From the NCBI GenBank assembly GCA_003158115.1, contig PMGM01000091.1:796-20193 (forward strand): 19,398 bases of DNA. Reading direction: 5' to 3'. This document shows, one piece after another, positions 7,232 through 13,737 of this stretch. The DNA comes from Methanobacterium sp. (GTDB taxonomy: Archaea; Methanobacteriota; Methanobacteria; Methanobacteriales; Methanobacteriaceae). The stretch's first letter is position 1. Every line of letters starts with the position of its first letter. Under the pieces are notes generated by a model, which worked only from the letters and a program-made list of their open reading frames with translations, was not told the DNA's origin and ran no database searches. Position numbers and translations under genes: made by a program.

Positions 7232-7333
7232 TCAAATCAACTCGTTATATTTCATGATATATTCAGTTATTGCTATCCTAATTAAGTTGGATTTACTAAC
7301 ATTACCCTTGCATTTTACAGACTGTTTATTTAA
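7232..7333 (-). pseudogene. Fragment of a second ribbon-helix-helix gene
   Basis: An open stretch of 33 codons with no start: LNKQSVKCKGNVSKSN, then LIRIAITEYIMKYNELI and TGA at 7232. It matches the second helix and tail of the RHH gene at 6317-6479 and lacks its strand and first helix. The DNA downstream on this strand (7045-7230) also carries short protein-like stretches, for example SPDKYILEDPEHYATDNKIK, but no continuous gene. Confidence 0.55.
7246..7315. repeat. 70-bp direct repeat, copy 2 of 2
   Basis: Partner of 6334-6403, separated by about 840 bases and in the same orientation. This copy keeps the reading frame of the RHH helix. Confidence 0.85.
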
Positions 7334-7718
7334 TTAGTCCTTTTTTTTATTGTTGCTCCAATGATTCCGCCAATTGAACCAATAATTAATAGATTATAAG
7401 AAAGTTAATTGCTAATATTATTGTAACAATTAAAAGCATCCCCCTTGATAGAGGGATAGTTATTCCACTCCCAAATAATAACATACTTAATGGACTGCCT
7501 ATTAATCCTGCTAGTCCTGCTGGAATTCCTTCATATATAATTCCATTAATATTGTCTCCTACAATATAACCTCCAATTATTCCACCAATTAATGGTCTTA
7601 TAAGACGTATAGTATTGAATGTATGTTCTCCACCAAAGATGCCTATTAAAATTGTGATCACAAATGCCAGACCAAATGCCACCCAATTCCAATTTATTTT
7701 TTTTAGTATACTCTCCAT
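7330..7718 (-). pseudogene. DUF5518-like small membrane protein, frameshifted near its end
   Basis: The ATG at 7718 opens 110 residues ending at 7386: a hydrophobic helix (NWVAFGLAFVITILIGIFGG), two glycine-rich segments (PLIGGIIGGYIVGD and EGIPAGLAGLIGSPL) and a last helix. The glycine-rich three- to four-helix layout is that of the small DUF5518-type proteins common in methanogens. One base is missing near 7390: in the next frame the protein continues LLIIGSIGGIIGATIKKRTN to a stop at 7330, the usual positive tail, giving 129 residues. The truncated form could still insert in the membrane. No clear ribosome binding site precedes the ATG. Function of the family is unknown. Confidence 0.6.
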
Positions 7719-7753
7719 CTAGATTCTGATGATACTTAAATTTTCCACCACAA

Positions 7754-8199
7754 TACGAATCATCCACTTTCACCAACCTCAATTTCAAAGATTATACCGA
7801 AAAACTTGTAGCTGAAATACTATCTTCTCAACAATTAAATTCTGGAACAATTAAAACAGAATTAGACATTGAAGATATCGAAATGAACATGGAAACTGCC
7901 ATACCTGTGGTCTAAGTATTAATGAACTAATTACTAACAGTATCAAATATGCATTCCCCGAACACAAAGGAACAATAAAAATAACATTAAAATCATATTT
8001 GGATGAACTAGAACTTATTATAGCAGATAACGGGATAGGACTTCCAAAAAATATTTATATAAAAATAAATGAAACAATTGGTCTGCAATTAGTATATAGT
8101 CTTGTTAAGGAGTTAAATGGAAAATTAAAACTCGATATGGGTCATGGAACAGAATTTAAAATCACATTTAAAGAATTAGAATATGAAGAAAGACTCTGA
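7754..8199 (+). pseudogene. Histidine kinase C-terminal fragment (HATPase), frameshifted
   Basis: The translation runs YESSTFTNLNFKDYTEKLV, then [16 protein letters not shown], breaks by one base at about 7907 (CCTGTGGT for an expected CCTTGTGGT, i.e. Pro-Cys-Gly), and resumes [44 protein letters not shown] and [14 protein letters not shown] to the stop at 8199. This parallels the last 150 residues of the complete kinase at 15160-17760: N box, G1 box and the FKITFKEL tail all match. The sensory part and the HHRVKNN phospho-acceptor helix are absent. It is a dead remnant of a HisKA_2 kinase; an ATG at 7999 could in theory yield a 66-residue tail, but no ribosome binding site supports that. Confidence 0.75.
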
Positions 8200-8228
8200 A
8201 CCCTAAAATGTATATGATTTAATTTGAA

Positions 8229-8238
8229 ATAAAAAAAA
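8229..8238 (-). terminator. Oligo-T terminator of the histone gene
   Basis: On the minus strand this is a T run 12 bases past the histone stop codon, the usual form of an archaeal terminator. No hairpin precedes it. Confidence 0.5.
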
Positions 8239-8249
8239 ATTAATGAATA

Positions 8250-8459
8250 TTATCCTATCTGTTTAACTGCCATTTCAATATCTGATGCATAAACAGTTAC
8301 TCTTCCAGCATGTTTTGCTAGTAAAACTGCACTTATAGAGATATTTTCTCCACGTTCTTCTAAAGCTTTTGCTAATGATTCTTTAGCATCACCACCGACT
8401 CTTTTTGCACCAGCATTTTTTATTATTCTCCCTATAGGAGCTATTGGTAGTCCACTCAT
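8250..8459 (-). CDS. Archaeal histone (HMf family)
   Basis: 69 residues with the complete histone fold and no tails: [14 protein letters not shown] (helix 1), [21 protein letters not shown] (loop and long helix 2, shown in two parts as [11 protein letters not shown] and [10 protein letters not shown]), then [17 protein letters not shown] (helix 3). It matches the 65-70 residue HMf/HMt histones that dimerise and wrap DNA; the helix-1 arginine R11 and the R20 and R53 positions that contact DNA are present. GGTGAT, read on its strand, precedes the ATG closely, and an oligo-T terminator follows. It is a single-gene unit in an AT-rich context, as usual for these genes. Neighbouring pseudogenes play no evident part in its function. 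Confidence 0.95.
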   Translation of the reverse strand: MSGLPIAPIGRIIKNAGAKRVGGDAKESLAKALEERGENISISAVLLAKHAGRVTVYASDIEMAVKQIG

Positions 8460-8610
8460 ATTTTATCACCATTATATAGTTTATAGTCCCGTTTATTTAA
8501 ATATATTGAATTATAATGGATTTCCATAACGATATACACTTTTTATTAAGAATTGGTGATGTAAATCACAAAAACTAGCCATACAGTGCAAGTGTAAACA
8601 AAAAAAGAAT

Positions 8611-8817
8611 TCAGTTAAAATAATCGTAACTATTAACTAATTGTGAAAGATCATTATCTTGATTATCAATTACCCCACCACACACAAAACAGGGAGTTAT
8701 AGCCGAATAATATGATTTTTCAACATCGTTAGTCGACGCTTCAATATGAAGTATTTCTAATTTAATATTTCCTTTACCACATTTACATAGGTAAACTTTC
8801 ATACTTCTTCTTGCCAT
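8611..8817 (-). CDS. Small two-CxxC/CxC zinc protein of unknown function
   Basis: 68 residues with a strong AGGAGGGGAT site just before the ATG. It carries a CKC pair (C11, C13) after a basic start (MARRSMKVYL) and a CFVC pair (C43, C46), which together could hold one zinc ion in a ribbon-like fold. The last 20 residues are acidic and polar (DNQDNDLSQLVNSYDYFN). There is no signal peptide or membrane segment. No family recognised. It stands alone, with the histone gene about 150 bases downstream on the same strand; an independent promoter is likely in the AT-rich upstream region. Confidence 0.65.
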   Translation of the reverse strand: MARRSMKVYLCKCGKGNIKLEILHIEASTNDVEKSYYSAITPCFVCGGVIDNQDNDLSQLVNSYDYFN

Positions 8818-8902
8818 ATTATCCCCTCCTACTAATATTTTTCAATTAATGGAACGTAATAATCTGATAACATTTAAATTAAAAAATTTTCCATTCTAAA
8901 AA

Positions 8903-8940
8903 AATCCAAAAATAGTTCTGTCCTCACTTACAAGAACAAC
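8903..8940 (+). repeat. Dispersed repeat R, weak copy
   Basis: AATAGTTCTGTCCTCACTTA matches the second half of the repeat copies at 9917, 10537 and 11491 (compare ATATGTTCTGTCCATCGCTTA). The first half is diverged (TTTTCCATTC for AATCCCCACCC). Same orientation as the others. Confidence 0.4.
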
Positions 8941-9009
8941 AACTTAGATTATACTCTCAATATCATTAATATCTTATCAATGTAAAACAATGTAAGAATG
9001 GTTAATTAA

Positions 9010-9120
9010 ATGTCCAATCATCTTGATGATCCATGGCTTACAGCACCAGACGATGAGAAAATGATTACCATTTATTATCCTATCTGTTTTATACAAAAGA
9101 GAAACTTATACAAATCTTAA
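9010..9120 (+). CDS. Possible 36-residue ORF or gene-start relic
   Basis: The ATG at 9010 opens a frame starting MSNHLDDPWLTAPDDEKMI and ending QKRNLYKS. The first half looks protein-like and acidic; the second half does not. Only a weak GGTTAATT precedes it. It could be a real short protein, the start of a decayed gene, or chance. No family recognised. It lies in the otherwise empty 8818-9165 gap, just before the GAP-family gene. Confidence 0.22.
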   Translation: MSNHLDDPWLTAPDDEKMITIYYPICFIQKRNLYKS

Positions 9121-9165
9121 TATAGTTTGATGTGATATTTAGAATGAAAGGAATAGGTAAATATA

Positions 9166-9846
9166 ATGTTGGCATTTTCATCACTTCTCACGCAAATCAT
9201 TCCATTGGGTTTAGGGGCAGCAGTTAGTCCAACAGCTTTAATGGGTATAATATTGCTTTTATCAATTTCTAAAAGACCTAAAGTTCAGGGTTTAGGATAT
9301 TATATTGGGGCTATTATTCTGATTTCAATAGTAGCTGTGTTTGGAATAATTCTAGGAGTAGGAGTAACATCTGCATCTCATAAACCTGATCCAATTTTAG
9401 CATTAATTGATGTTATATTAGGAATTTTTTTACTGATACTAGGATTTAGAGGAATTTTTAAAGCTCAAAAACCTACAACAAAGAACTTTCTAGGAGATAG
9501 TAAAAAAACATCTAAACTCACACAGTTTATTAAAGGACTCTCTTTTGGATTTGGAATGTTTTTAATAAATTTTTCCACTACGCTAATTATTCTAGAAGCA
9601 GGAAAACAAATAGGTAGTTCATCAGCAGACATATATGGGAAATTAATTGTTTTAATTATCTTGATACTCATAACACTCCTAGTATGCGAAATACCTTTAC
9701 TAATGTATTTTCTATTCCCTAAAAAGGCTAATAGAATCCTATCCCCGGTTAACAAATGGATGCAAAAAAACGGCCACTACTTAATGGGGATTGTACTTAT
9801 TATAATTGGATTATACTTAATGTGGATCGGTTTTTTAAGATTATGA
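9166..9846 (+). CDS. GAP-family (Sap/SfLAP-like) six-helix membrane protein
   Basis: 226 residues, six predicted membrane segments at about 10-33, 43-67, 76-97, 124-145, 158-184 and 203-224. The start LIPLGLGAAVSP-like segment (IIPLGLGAAVSPTALMGIIL) with its Pro in the first helix, the cytoplasmic loop SKRPKVQG and the central hydrophilic stretch 98-122 are characteristic of the GAP/Sap proteins, relatives of the LysE exporter superfamily. Those proteins are linked to export of lipids or small molecules in actinobacteria; the archaeal substrate is unknown. The ATG at 9166 has only a weak ribosome binding site (AGGAATAGGT); a TATA-like TTATACAAAT lies about 55 bases upstream. Repeat R follows 70 bases after the stop. 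Confidence 0.75.
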   Translation: MLAFSSLLTQIIPLGLGAAVSPTALMGIILLLSISKRPKVQGLGYYIGAIILISIVAVFGIILGVGVTSASHKPDPILALIDVILGIFLLILGFRGIFKAQKPTTKNFLGDSKKTSKLTQFIKGLSFGFGMFLINFSTTLIILEAGKQIGSSSADIYGKLIVLIILILITLLVCEIPLLMYFLFPKKANRILSPVNKWMQKNGHYLMGIVLIIIGLYLMWIGFLRL

Positions 9847-9916
9847 ATTATTTAAATTTGAAAAATAATCCTGTTACAAAAAAATTCTCATTAAAATGCA
9901 CGTAAAACTAAAATAT

Positions 9917-9971
9917 TTAAGGAATCCCCACCCGAGAAACCCTAAAATATGTTCTGTCCATCGCTTACATA
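9917..9971 (+). repeat. Dispersed repeat R, copy 1
   Basis: Begins TTAAGGAATCCCCACCCGAG, continues AAACCCTAAAATATG and ends TTCTGTCCATCGCTTACA. It shares the core GA(A/T)CCCC(C/A)-CC-GAGAAACC-TAAAATA with the copies at 10537 and 11491. GC-rich against the AT-rich surroundings. No coding potential or obvious hairpin. Confidence 0.75.
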
Positions 9972-10073
9972 AACTCATTACTTAGTAAATACTTAACAAT
10001 TTTGGAGTATTTAAATTGTATAATTAACTATAAATGTATAATATTACTTATTTATTTTTAAGGGGGGATTAGA

Positions 10074-10490
10074 GTGAATAGGAAAATAATGGGTACAGCA
10101 TTGTTATTGGTGAGTATAATATCTTTTTCGGGATTTGCATCTGCTGCAACTATCTCAAATTCTGGTTCAAATGTTTATTATCATACTAGTACAGATAAAT
10201 ATATTAATAATTGGTATATCACATCAGCAAATACAGCATCTTCGACCTTTGTTTTTAAAGCAACAAATCAAAAACACACATCTAAAGGATGGAACACTGT
10301 ATTTAAATTTATGATGACAATGAACTTTTTAAAGGTAAGTAAAACAACAACTAAAATGACTGAAAAATCATATGCAAATGGTAAATTAGCATACTCTAAA
10401 TCAACTACTGTCAAAACTAAATTAACAGCACTTAATAATGCTAAAGCAATAGAAAAAATTGAACTACCATATTTAAAAACATCATTATAA
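10074..10490 (+). CDS. Small secreted protein of unknown function
   Basis: 138 residues from a GTG at 10074, chosen because GGGGGGATT lies just upstream. Residues 1-24 are a clear signal peptide (MNRKIMGTALLLVSIISF, then SGFASA with an Ala-x-Ala cleavage site before ATISNSG). The mature 114 residues are rich in Ser, Thr, Asn and Lys, contain no cysteine and no membrane anchor, and have beta-type patterns such as TFVFKATNQKH and TVFKFMMTMNFLKVSK; the net charge is positive. No family recognised. A basic, Thr-rich secreted protein would suit the cell surface of a pseudomurein-walled archaeon, but this is inference. The gene sits exactly between two direct copies of repeat R. Confidence 0.7.
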   Translation: MNRKIMGTALLLVSIISFSGFASAATISNSGSNVYYHTSTDKYINNWYITSANTASSTFVFKATNQKHTSKGWNTVFKFMMTMNFLKVSKTTTKMTEKSYANGKLAYSKSTTVKTKLTALNNAKAIEKIELPYLKTSL

Positions 10491-10496
10491 AAATTT

Positions 10497-10516
10497 ACTT
10501 TCTTTCTCTTTTTTTA
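10497..10516 (+). terminator. Pyrimidine-rich terminator
   Basis: A C/T stretch ending in eight or so T residues starts just after the stop of the secreted-protein gene; typical of archaeal oligo-U termination. Confidence 0.55.
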
Positions 10517-10536
10517 AAAACAATTAATTAAATTAA

Positions 10537-10590
10537 GGAACCCCCACCTGAGAAACCCTAAAATAATATCCTGTCCATCTAAACTTAACA
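10537..10590 (+). repeat. Dispersed repeat R, copy 2
   Basis: Reads AAGGAACCCCCACCTGAGAA, then ACCCTAAAATAATATCCTG and TCCATCTAAACTTAACA. Close match to copy 1 over the first 30 bases with small indels after that. Same orientation; lies between the secreted-protein and MBL-fold genes. Confidence 0.75.
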
Positions 10591-10617
10591 GAGAAAAATT
10601 ATTATAAATATTTTAGT

Positions 10618-11328
10618 TTAAGCCTCAATTTTACTTTTACTAAGAATTAACTCATCAGTGGTAAAATAATCCCCATGTGCAGGATAAATAATTTTTGCAC
10701 CATTGTCTATCACTTTATCCCAACCTTCCAAAACAACATCTTTATTGTCAACCAAGAATGGCATAAATTTTATATTTCCCGAATTAAAGTTATTCATTAC
10801 CAAATCACCAACAAATGCGTTTCCATTATCAAGTAGAATCGAAATAGAATCTTTAGAGTGTCCTGGTGTGTATAGAATATTTCCATTCACACCAATTTGT
10901 CTTAAAACATGATAATCATCACCATTTACTATTATATCATCTTTTTTTGGTAAAACTGGAGGAAATTTAGTATTCCGATGGAGAATTCTAAGAAAAGGAT
11001 GTATAAGTTTTATAACAGTACCTACGGGTTTCATTATATCACCTGTTTTTCCTTCTTTTAAATGAACCAGTGCATTTTGGTTTACAATTAACTTTGCCCC
11101 TGTTTCTTTGATTAGTTTAGCTGAAAACCCGGCATGATCAGCATGATGATGTGTGATAAAAATATATTTTATTTTAGAAATATCAATTTCTAATTTTTCC
11201 ATTTCTTTTAAAAAAACCGTATATTTACCTTTATAAGAAGTATCAATAAGTAAATAACCCTCAAAACATTCCAAAAGATAACATTTTGTAAAACCAAGGT
11301 CTATTATACAAAATTTTTCATCATTCAT
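10618..11328 (-). CDS. Metallo-beta-lactamase-fold hydrolase
   Basis: 236 residues with all metal-binding motifs of the MBL fold in order: HHHADH (H60, H62, D64, H65), the TPGHS motif (H157), GDLV (D175) and the last histidine in YPAHGD (H218). The length is that of the compact glyoxalase-II-like or MBL-fold hydrolases; there is no signal peptide or extra domain, so it should be cytosolic with two metal ions, probably zinc. The substrate cannot be told from sequence; thioester, lactone or phosphodiester hydrolysis all occur in the superfamily. GAGGAAAT, read on its strand, precedes the ATG. A TATA-like AAAATATATTG lies further upstream. It is a single gene, flanked on both sides by copies of repeat R. 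Confidence 0.88.
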   Translation of the reverse strand: MNDEKFCIIDLGFTKCYLLECFEGYLLIDTSYKGKYTVFLKEMEKLEIDISKIKYIFITHHHADHAGFSAKLIKETGAKLIVNQNALVHLKEGKTGDIMKPVGTVIKLIHPFLRILHRNTKFPPVLPKKDDIIVNGDDYHVLRQIGVNGNILYTPGHSKDSISILLDNGNAFVGDLVMNNFNSGNIKFMPFLVDNKDVVLEGWDKVIDNGAKIIYPAHGDYFTTDELILSKSKIEA

Positions 11329-11490
11329 TTTTATTTCCTCGCATTTTTAGATTTTACTGTCTTAATCAAATTATCAATATATTTTACCATATACAATAAA
11401 ACATCTTCTATAATTATTGAAAAATTGAAGGTGCAATGCAAGTAACATGACTATGCGAAGTAAGATATATAATTAAAATAGCAATAAATT

Positions 11491-11551
11491 AGAGAACCCC
11501 CGCCCGAGAAACCTTAAAATATGTCCTGAATATCCACTTACAGAACAAATT
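11491..11551 (+). repeat. Dispersed repeat R, copy 3
   Basis: Reads AGAGAACCCCCGCCCGAGAA, then ACCTTAAAATATGTCCTG and AATATCCACTTACAGAACA. Same orientation as the other copies; lies between two minus-strand genes, close to the end of the two-helix membrane protein gene. Confidence 0.75.
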
Positions 11552-11565
11552 CCTATTATATTCAG

Positions 11566-11751
11566 TCATTTGGATTTTTTAAGCCAATAAGCATAGCTAC
11601 ATAAGACGATTAAAATTCCAATATAAAGAGAAGAGAAAATAGTTACAATTGGATTCACAGGTATTATCATCGGTATTATAAAACCTAATGATAATATTAG
11701 GAACATTAATCCTGTTACAATTAAAAATAGTTTAGTTTTAAAATTTACCAT
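11566..11751 (-). CDS. Small two-helix membrane protein
   Basis: The ATG at 11751 (MVNFKTKLF) is preferred, because GAGGTTTAT directly precedes it; the longer frame from a TTG at 11766 would consume that site. 61 residues. Two membrane helices: LFLIVTGLMFLILSLGFIIP and IVTIFSSLYIGILIVLCSYA, joined by the short loop MIIPVNP, with positive ends (FKTK at the start, WLKKSK at the end), predicting both ends in the cytoplasm. No family recognised and no functional residues visible. It is a single gene with an AT-rich upstream region. Confidence 0.6.
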   Translation of the reverse strand: MVNFKTKLFLIVTGLMFLILSLGFIIPMIIPVNPIVTIFSSLYIGILIVLCSYAYWLKKSK

Positions 11752-11933
11752 ATAAACCTCTATCAAATTTTATGAATTCAAAAACATAGAAATTTTTAAA
11801 TAAATACGAAAGCTACCCCTAAAAACTACCCTCAATTATTTTAATTTCTTCATGTGTAAATGGAATAAGTATAAACAGATTTTCAATCTGATTATTGAGT
11901 AAAATCTATAAATGTTGGGATATTTCTAGATAT

Positions 11934-12464
11934 TTATTTAGTAAGTAAATTTTTAGTCCATGCCCTTATTTCATCCCAATCCCGGTAATCTATCCTTTTG
12001 CTTGTATCTTTTCCTTGTTTTTCCATTTCTTTTTTTATGAATCTGTTAACAAATTTGGACATCAAACCTTTGGGATTGGGATCATAAACACCGCCAAAAA
12101 GTCCTGTTGCAATAGGTGGGTTGGTGAGATTTTCCTTTGCTATTTTATCTAAATATTTTGCCTGTCCTTCAGGAATAGTTTTTTCTTCATTGGCAGCCCC
12201 ACAAGAAACAAATAAGGCCACTTTTTTATTTGAAAGCATATCTCTATTCTTCTTAAGGAAATTCATAGATTCTTTGGTCCATTTATTCATTTTGATCCCA
12301 CTTCCCACCACCAAGAGGTCATAGGGCGAAATATCACAATTCTTAAGTCCTTTTGCATTTACTAAATCCACATCTAAATGTTCATCCTTTAAAACCTTAG
12401 TTATTTCCTCTGCAATTTCAGCTGCTGTACCATAACGTGTACCATATACCACTAACGCTTTCAT
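11934..12464 (-). CDS. Flavodoxin-domain protein (HemG/flavodoxin_5-like)
   Basis: 176 residues. The N-terminal strand and phosphate loop ALVVYGTRYGTAAEIAE (3-19) bind FMN phosphate in this family, and VVGSGIKMNKW (52-62) and FVSCGAANEE (85-94) match the two loops that hold the isoalloxazine ring. The ending (YRDWDEIRAWTKNL) with its Trp residues resembles the short flavodoxin_5 / protoporphyrinogen-oxidase HemG-like proteins rather than classical electron-carrier flavodoxins. Methanobacteriales lack the usual haem pathway, so a general flavin-dependent redox partner is the safer call. GAGGGTGGTTT gives an excellent ribosome binding site. A single-gene unit. Confidence 0.85.
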   Translation of the reverse strand: MKALVVYGTRYGTAAEIAEEITKVLKDEHLDVDLVNAKGLKNCDISPYDLLVVGSGIKMNKWTKESMNFLKKNRDMLSNKKVALFVSCGAANEEKTIPEGQAKYLDKIAKENLTNPPIATGLFGGVYDPNPKGLMSKFVNRFIKKEMEKQGKDTSKRIDYRDWDEIRAWTKNLLTK

Positions 12465-12545
12465 TATAAACCACCCTCAACAATTTTAATTTTTTTTGGT
12501 GTCAAACTGTACAGGTCAATGCAAGTTTATTAATGTTCCAAAAGA

Positions 12546-12932
12546 TTAAGTTAAATTCTTATTATATTTTTTAGTTTCATCATAACTCCAAGCCATTATC
12601 AAAATTAGAGCTAGAACACTTAATAATAGAGAAAGACCCATCGCAAAACTTATTATTCCAGCTAGAAATACAATTATGAAAGATAGAACAGCTTTAGCAT
12701 ATTCATGGATATAAATAAATCCTGCACCTGCAATTATAAGATTTAAAGCAGCTGCACCCAAAGGAGACTTTTCATTCAAATTTTTGTTATTTGATTTTAT
12801 ATCATCAATTTTTGAATCATTGGATTGATTTTTCACTATCTCATTTCCACATTCCTGACAATATTTAGCATCTTCAGTATTTTCGACTCCACATTTATTA
12901 CAAAAAATACACTTACCACTTTTTACTACCAT
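12546..12932 (-). CDS. Zinc-ribbon membrane protein
   Basis: 128 residues. Residues 8-28 form a zinc ribbon, CNKCG (C11, C14) and CQECG (C25, C28), with an extra Cys at position 8. A polar linker, 30-55, rich in Asn and Lys leads to membrane segments at about 58-75 and a long hydrophobic stretch, 80-117 (two helices), ending in a charged tail DETKKYNKN. The layout, ribbon plus helices, is common among archaeal small membrane proteins of unknown role. The ATG at 12932 has a poor ribosome binding site (AAAAGGCAC) and overlaps the end of an upstream frame by 20 bases. A GTG about 20 bases further in would give the more usual MYFCNKCG start if the T6 run were one base shorter, so the original start may have been lost. 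Confidence 0.7.
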   Translation of the reverse strand: MVVKSGKCIFCNKCGVENTEDAKYCQECGNEIVKNQSNDSKIDDIKSNNKNLNEKSPLGAAALNLIIAGAGFIYIHEYAKAVLSFIIVFLAGIISFAMGLSLLLSVLALILIMAWSYDETKKYNKNLT

Positions 12933-13014
12933 GTGCCTTTTTAGTTTGATTATGATCTAAATTTACTTTGTTCTTAAGAAATTCATTAAAAGCCCCATTC
13001 ACAGTTCTAGCCAT
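12913..13014 (-). pseudogene. N-terminal relic of a probable CD-NTase-like nucleotidyltransferase
   Basis: The ATG at 13014 follows a strong GGGGGGAG site (13021-13028) and opens 33 residues: MARTVNGAFNEFLKNKVN, LDHNQTKKAHGSKKW, then TAA. The pattern VN-AF-EFL---VNLD---T--A--SRDWL is how I recall the start of many SMODS/CD-NTase-type nucleotidyltransferases (cGAS-like synthases of CBASS and related systems); here the SRDWL helix is degraded to SKKW and the catalytic GS...DxD region is absent. This resemblance is from memory and cannot be checked here. It may still be transcribed and could serve as a leader ORF for the overlapping zinc-ribbon gene. Alternatively it is an unrelated 33-residue peptide. 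Confidence 0.4.
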
Positions 13015-13057
13015 TAAAGCTCCCCCCCTATATGAACAATACCATTTTATTATTATT

Positions 13058-13068
13058 TGAATATATTT
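13058..13068 (-). promoter_or_regulatory. Probable TATA box for the relic/zinc-ribbon transcript
   Basis: On the minus strand this is GAAATATATTC, about 45 bases upstream of the start at 13014 and 30 bases upstream of its GGGGGGAG ribosome binding site. Spacing suits transcription starting near 13035. Confidence 0.4.
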
Positions 13069-13147
13069 CATTAATATTTTTGTTGATGAATGATAACTAT
13101 TTTCGCTTTCGATAATATCTCGATGTTCAATTAGTCGTGGATTTATA

Positions 13148-13533
13148 TTACTTGAACCAATATACTCCTAATGGTTTTTCTTCTAATTTAATACCTGATT
13201 CTGTGGGTTCTGTTGATAATGATTCAGTTTTATTAAATAGATAAGCATCTAAACTACCTTGAAGAGAATCTAGGACAAGAAAATCATCTATGTTTACATC
13301 AATTATGTGGACCCTATACATGATTTGAGGCCATAAACCTAATAATTTATAATCATCCTGTCTGTCAAACTTCAAATCTATATCATTAATATAGTCAATA
13401 CTGCTCATAATAGATTTGAATGCACTTGCAAAATCTTCTCGTTAAAAACAATAACCTCTTCATGATCATTGAATACTTCAGGATTATATAACTCACCAAA
13501 ACGACAATAGGATGCTCCTTGACTAAATTTCAT
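13148..13533 (-). pseudogene. Unknown 128-residue protein, broken by one lost base
   Basis: A strong GGAGGTTTG site precedes the ATG at 13533, which gives MKFSQGASYCRFGELYNP and EVFNDHEEVIVFNE before running into a stop after 42 codons. From about 13440 the next frame continues directly: EDFASAFKSIMSSIDYIND, DLKFDRQDDYKLLGLWP, then QIMYRVHIIDVNIDDFLVLD and so on to the stop at 13148. The total is 386 bases, one short of 129 codons, so a single base was lost at a GAGAAGA stretch. The second part alone (86 residues from an ATG at 13408) has no good ribosome binding site. No family recognised; acidic, probably cytosolic. Could be a sequencing error rather than true decay. Confidence 0.6.
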
Positions 13534-13737
13534 ATCATATCAAACCTCCATTCTATGTGGAGATAAATATATGAAAATTTCGGATATAACTAGATTGAGA
13601 TAGAGTGCTTATGATAAGTTATATAAAAATTTCATAAGAAATTCTCTGTACTAATTTTAAATAAAATATTAATCAAATATTATGATGTAATTCGGAATTT
13701 ATCTTGATCTAAAAAATGTTTAATGATTGGTGATATA

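Noticed and set aside
7045..7337. Two plus-strand frames of 60-70 residues
   Set aside because: They run antisense through the RHH repeat and an AT-rich stretch, have no ribosome binding site and show no protein-like pattern.
7546..7788. An 80-residue minus-strand frame overlapping the DUF5518-like gene, beginning MKLRLVKVDDSYCGGKFKYH
   Set aside because: Its second half is the DUF5518-like gene read in the wrong frame (NWWNNWRLYCRR), and its first half is antisense to the kinase remnant, so it is a shadow.
8196..8212. GAACCCTAAAATGT as another copy of repeat R
   Set aside because: Only about 12 bases match and they overlap the end of a coding remnant.
9070..9091. ATTATCCTATCTGTTT repeats the last bases of the histone gene (near 8249-8265)
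   Set aside because: Only about 17 bases, with no further histone similarity around it; probably chance or a trivial echo.
8903..11551. CRISPR array
   Set aside because: The repeats are 600-1000 bases apart with whole genes between, not regular short spacers, and no cas gene is present.
11821..11850. A stretch resembling the upstream region of the flavodoxin gene (CCCTCAATTATTTTAATT versus CCCTCAACAATTTTAATT)
   Set aside because: Short and AT-rich with no attached coding remnant; chance cannot be excluded.
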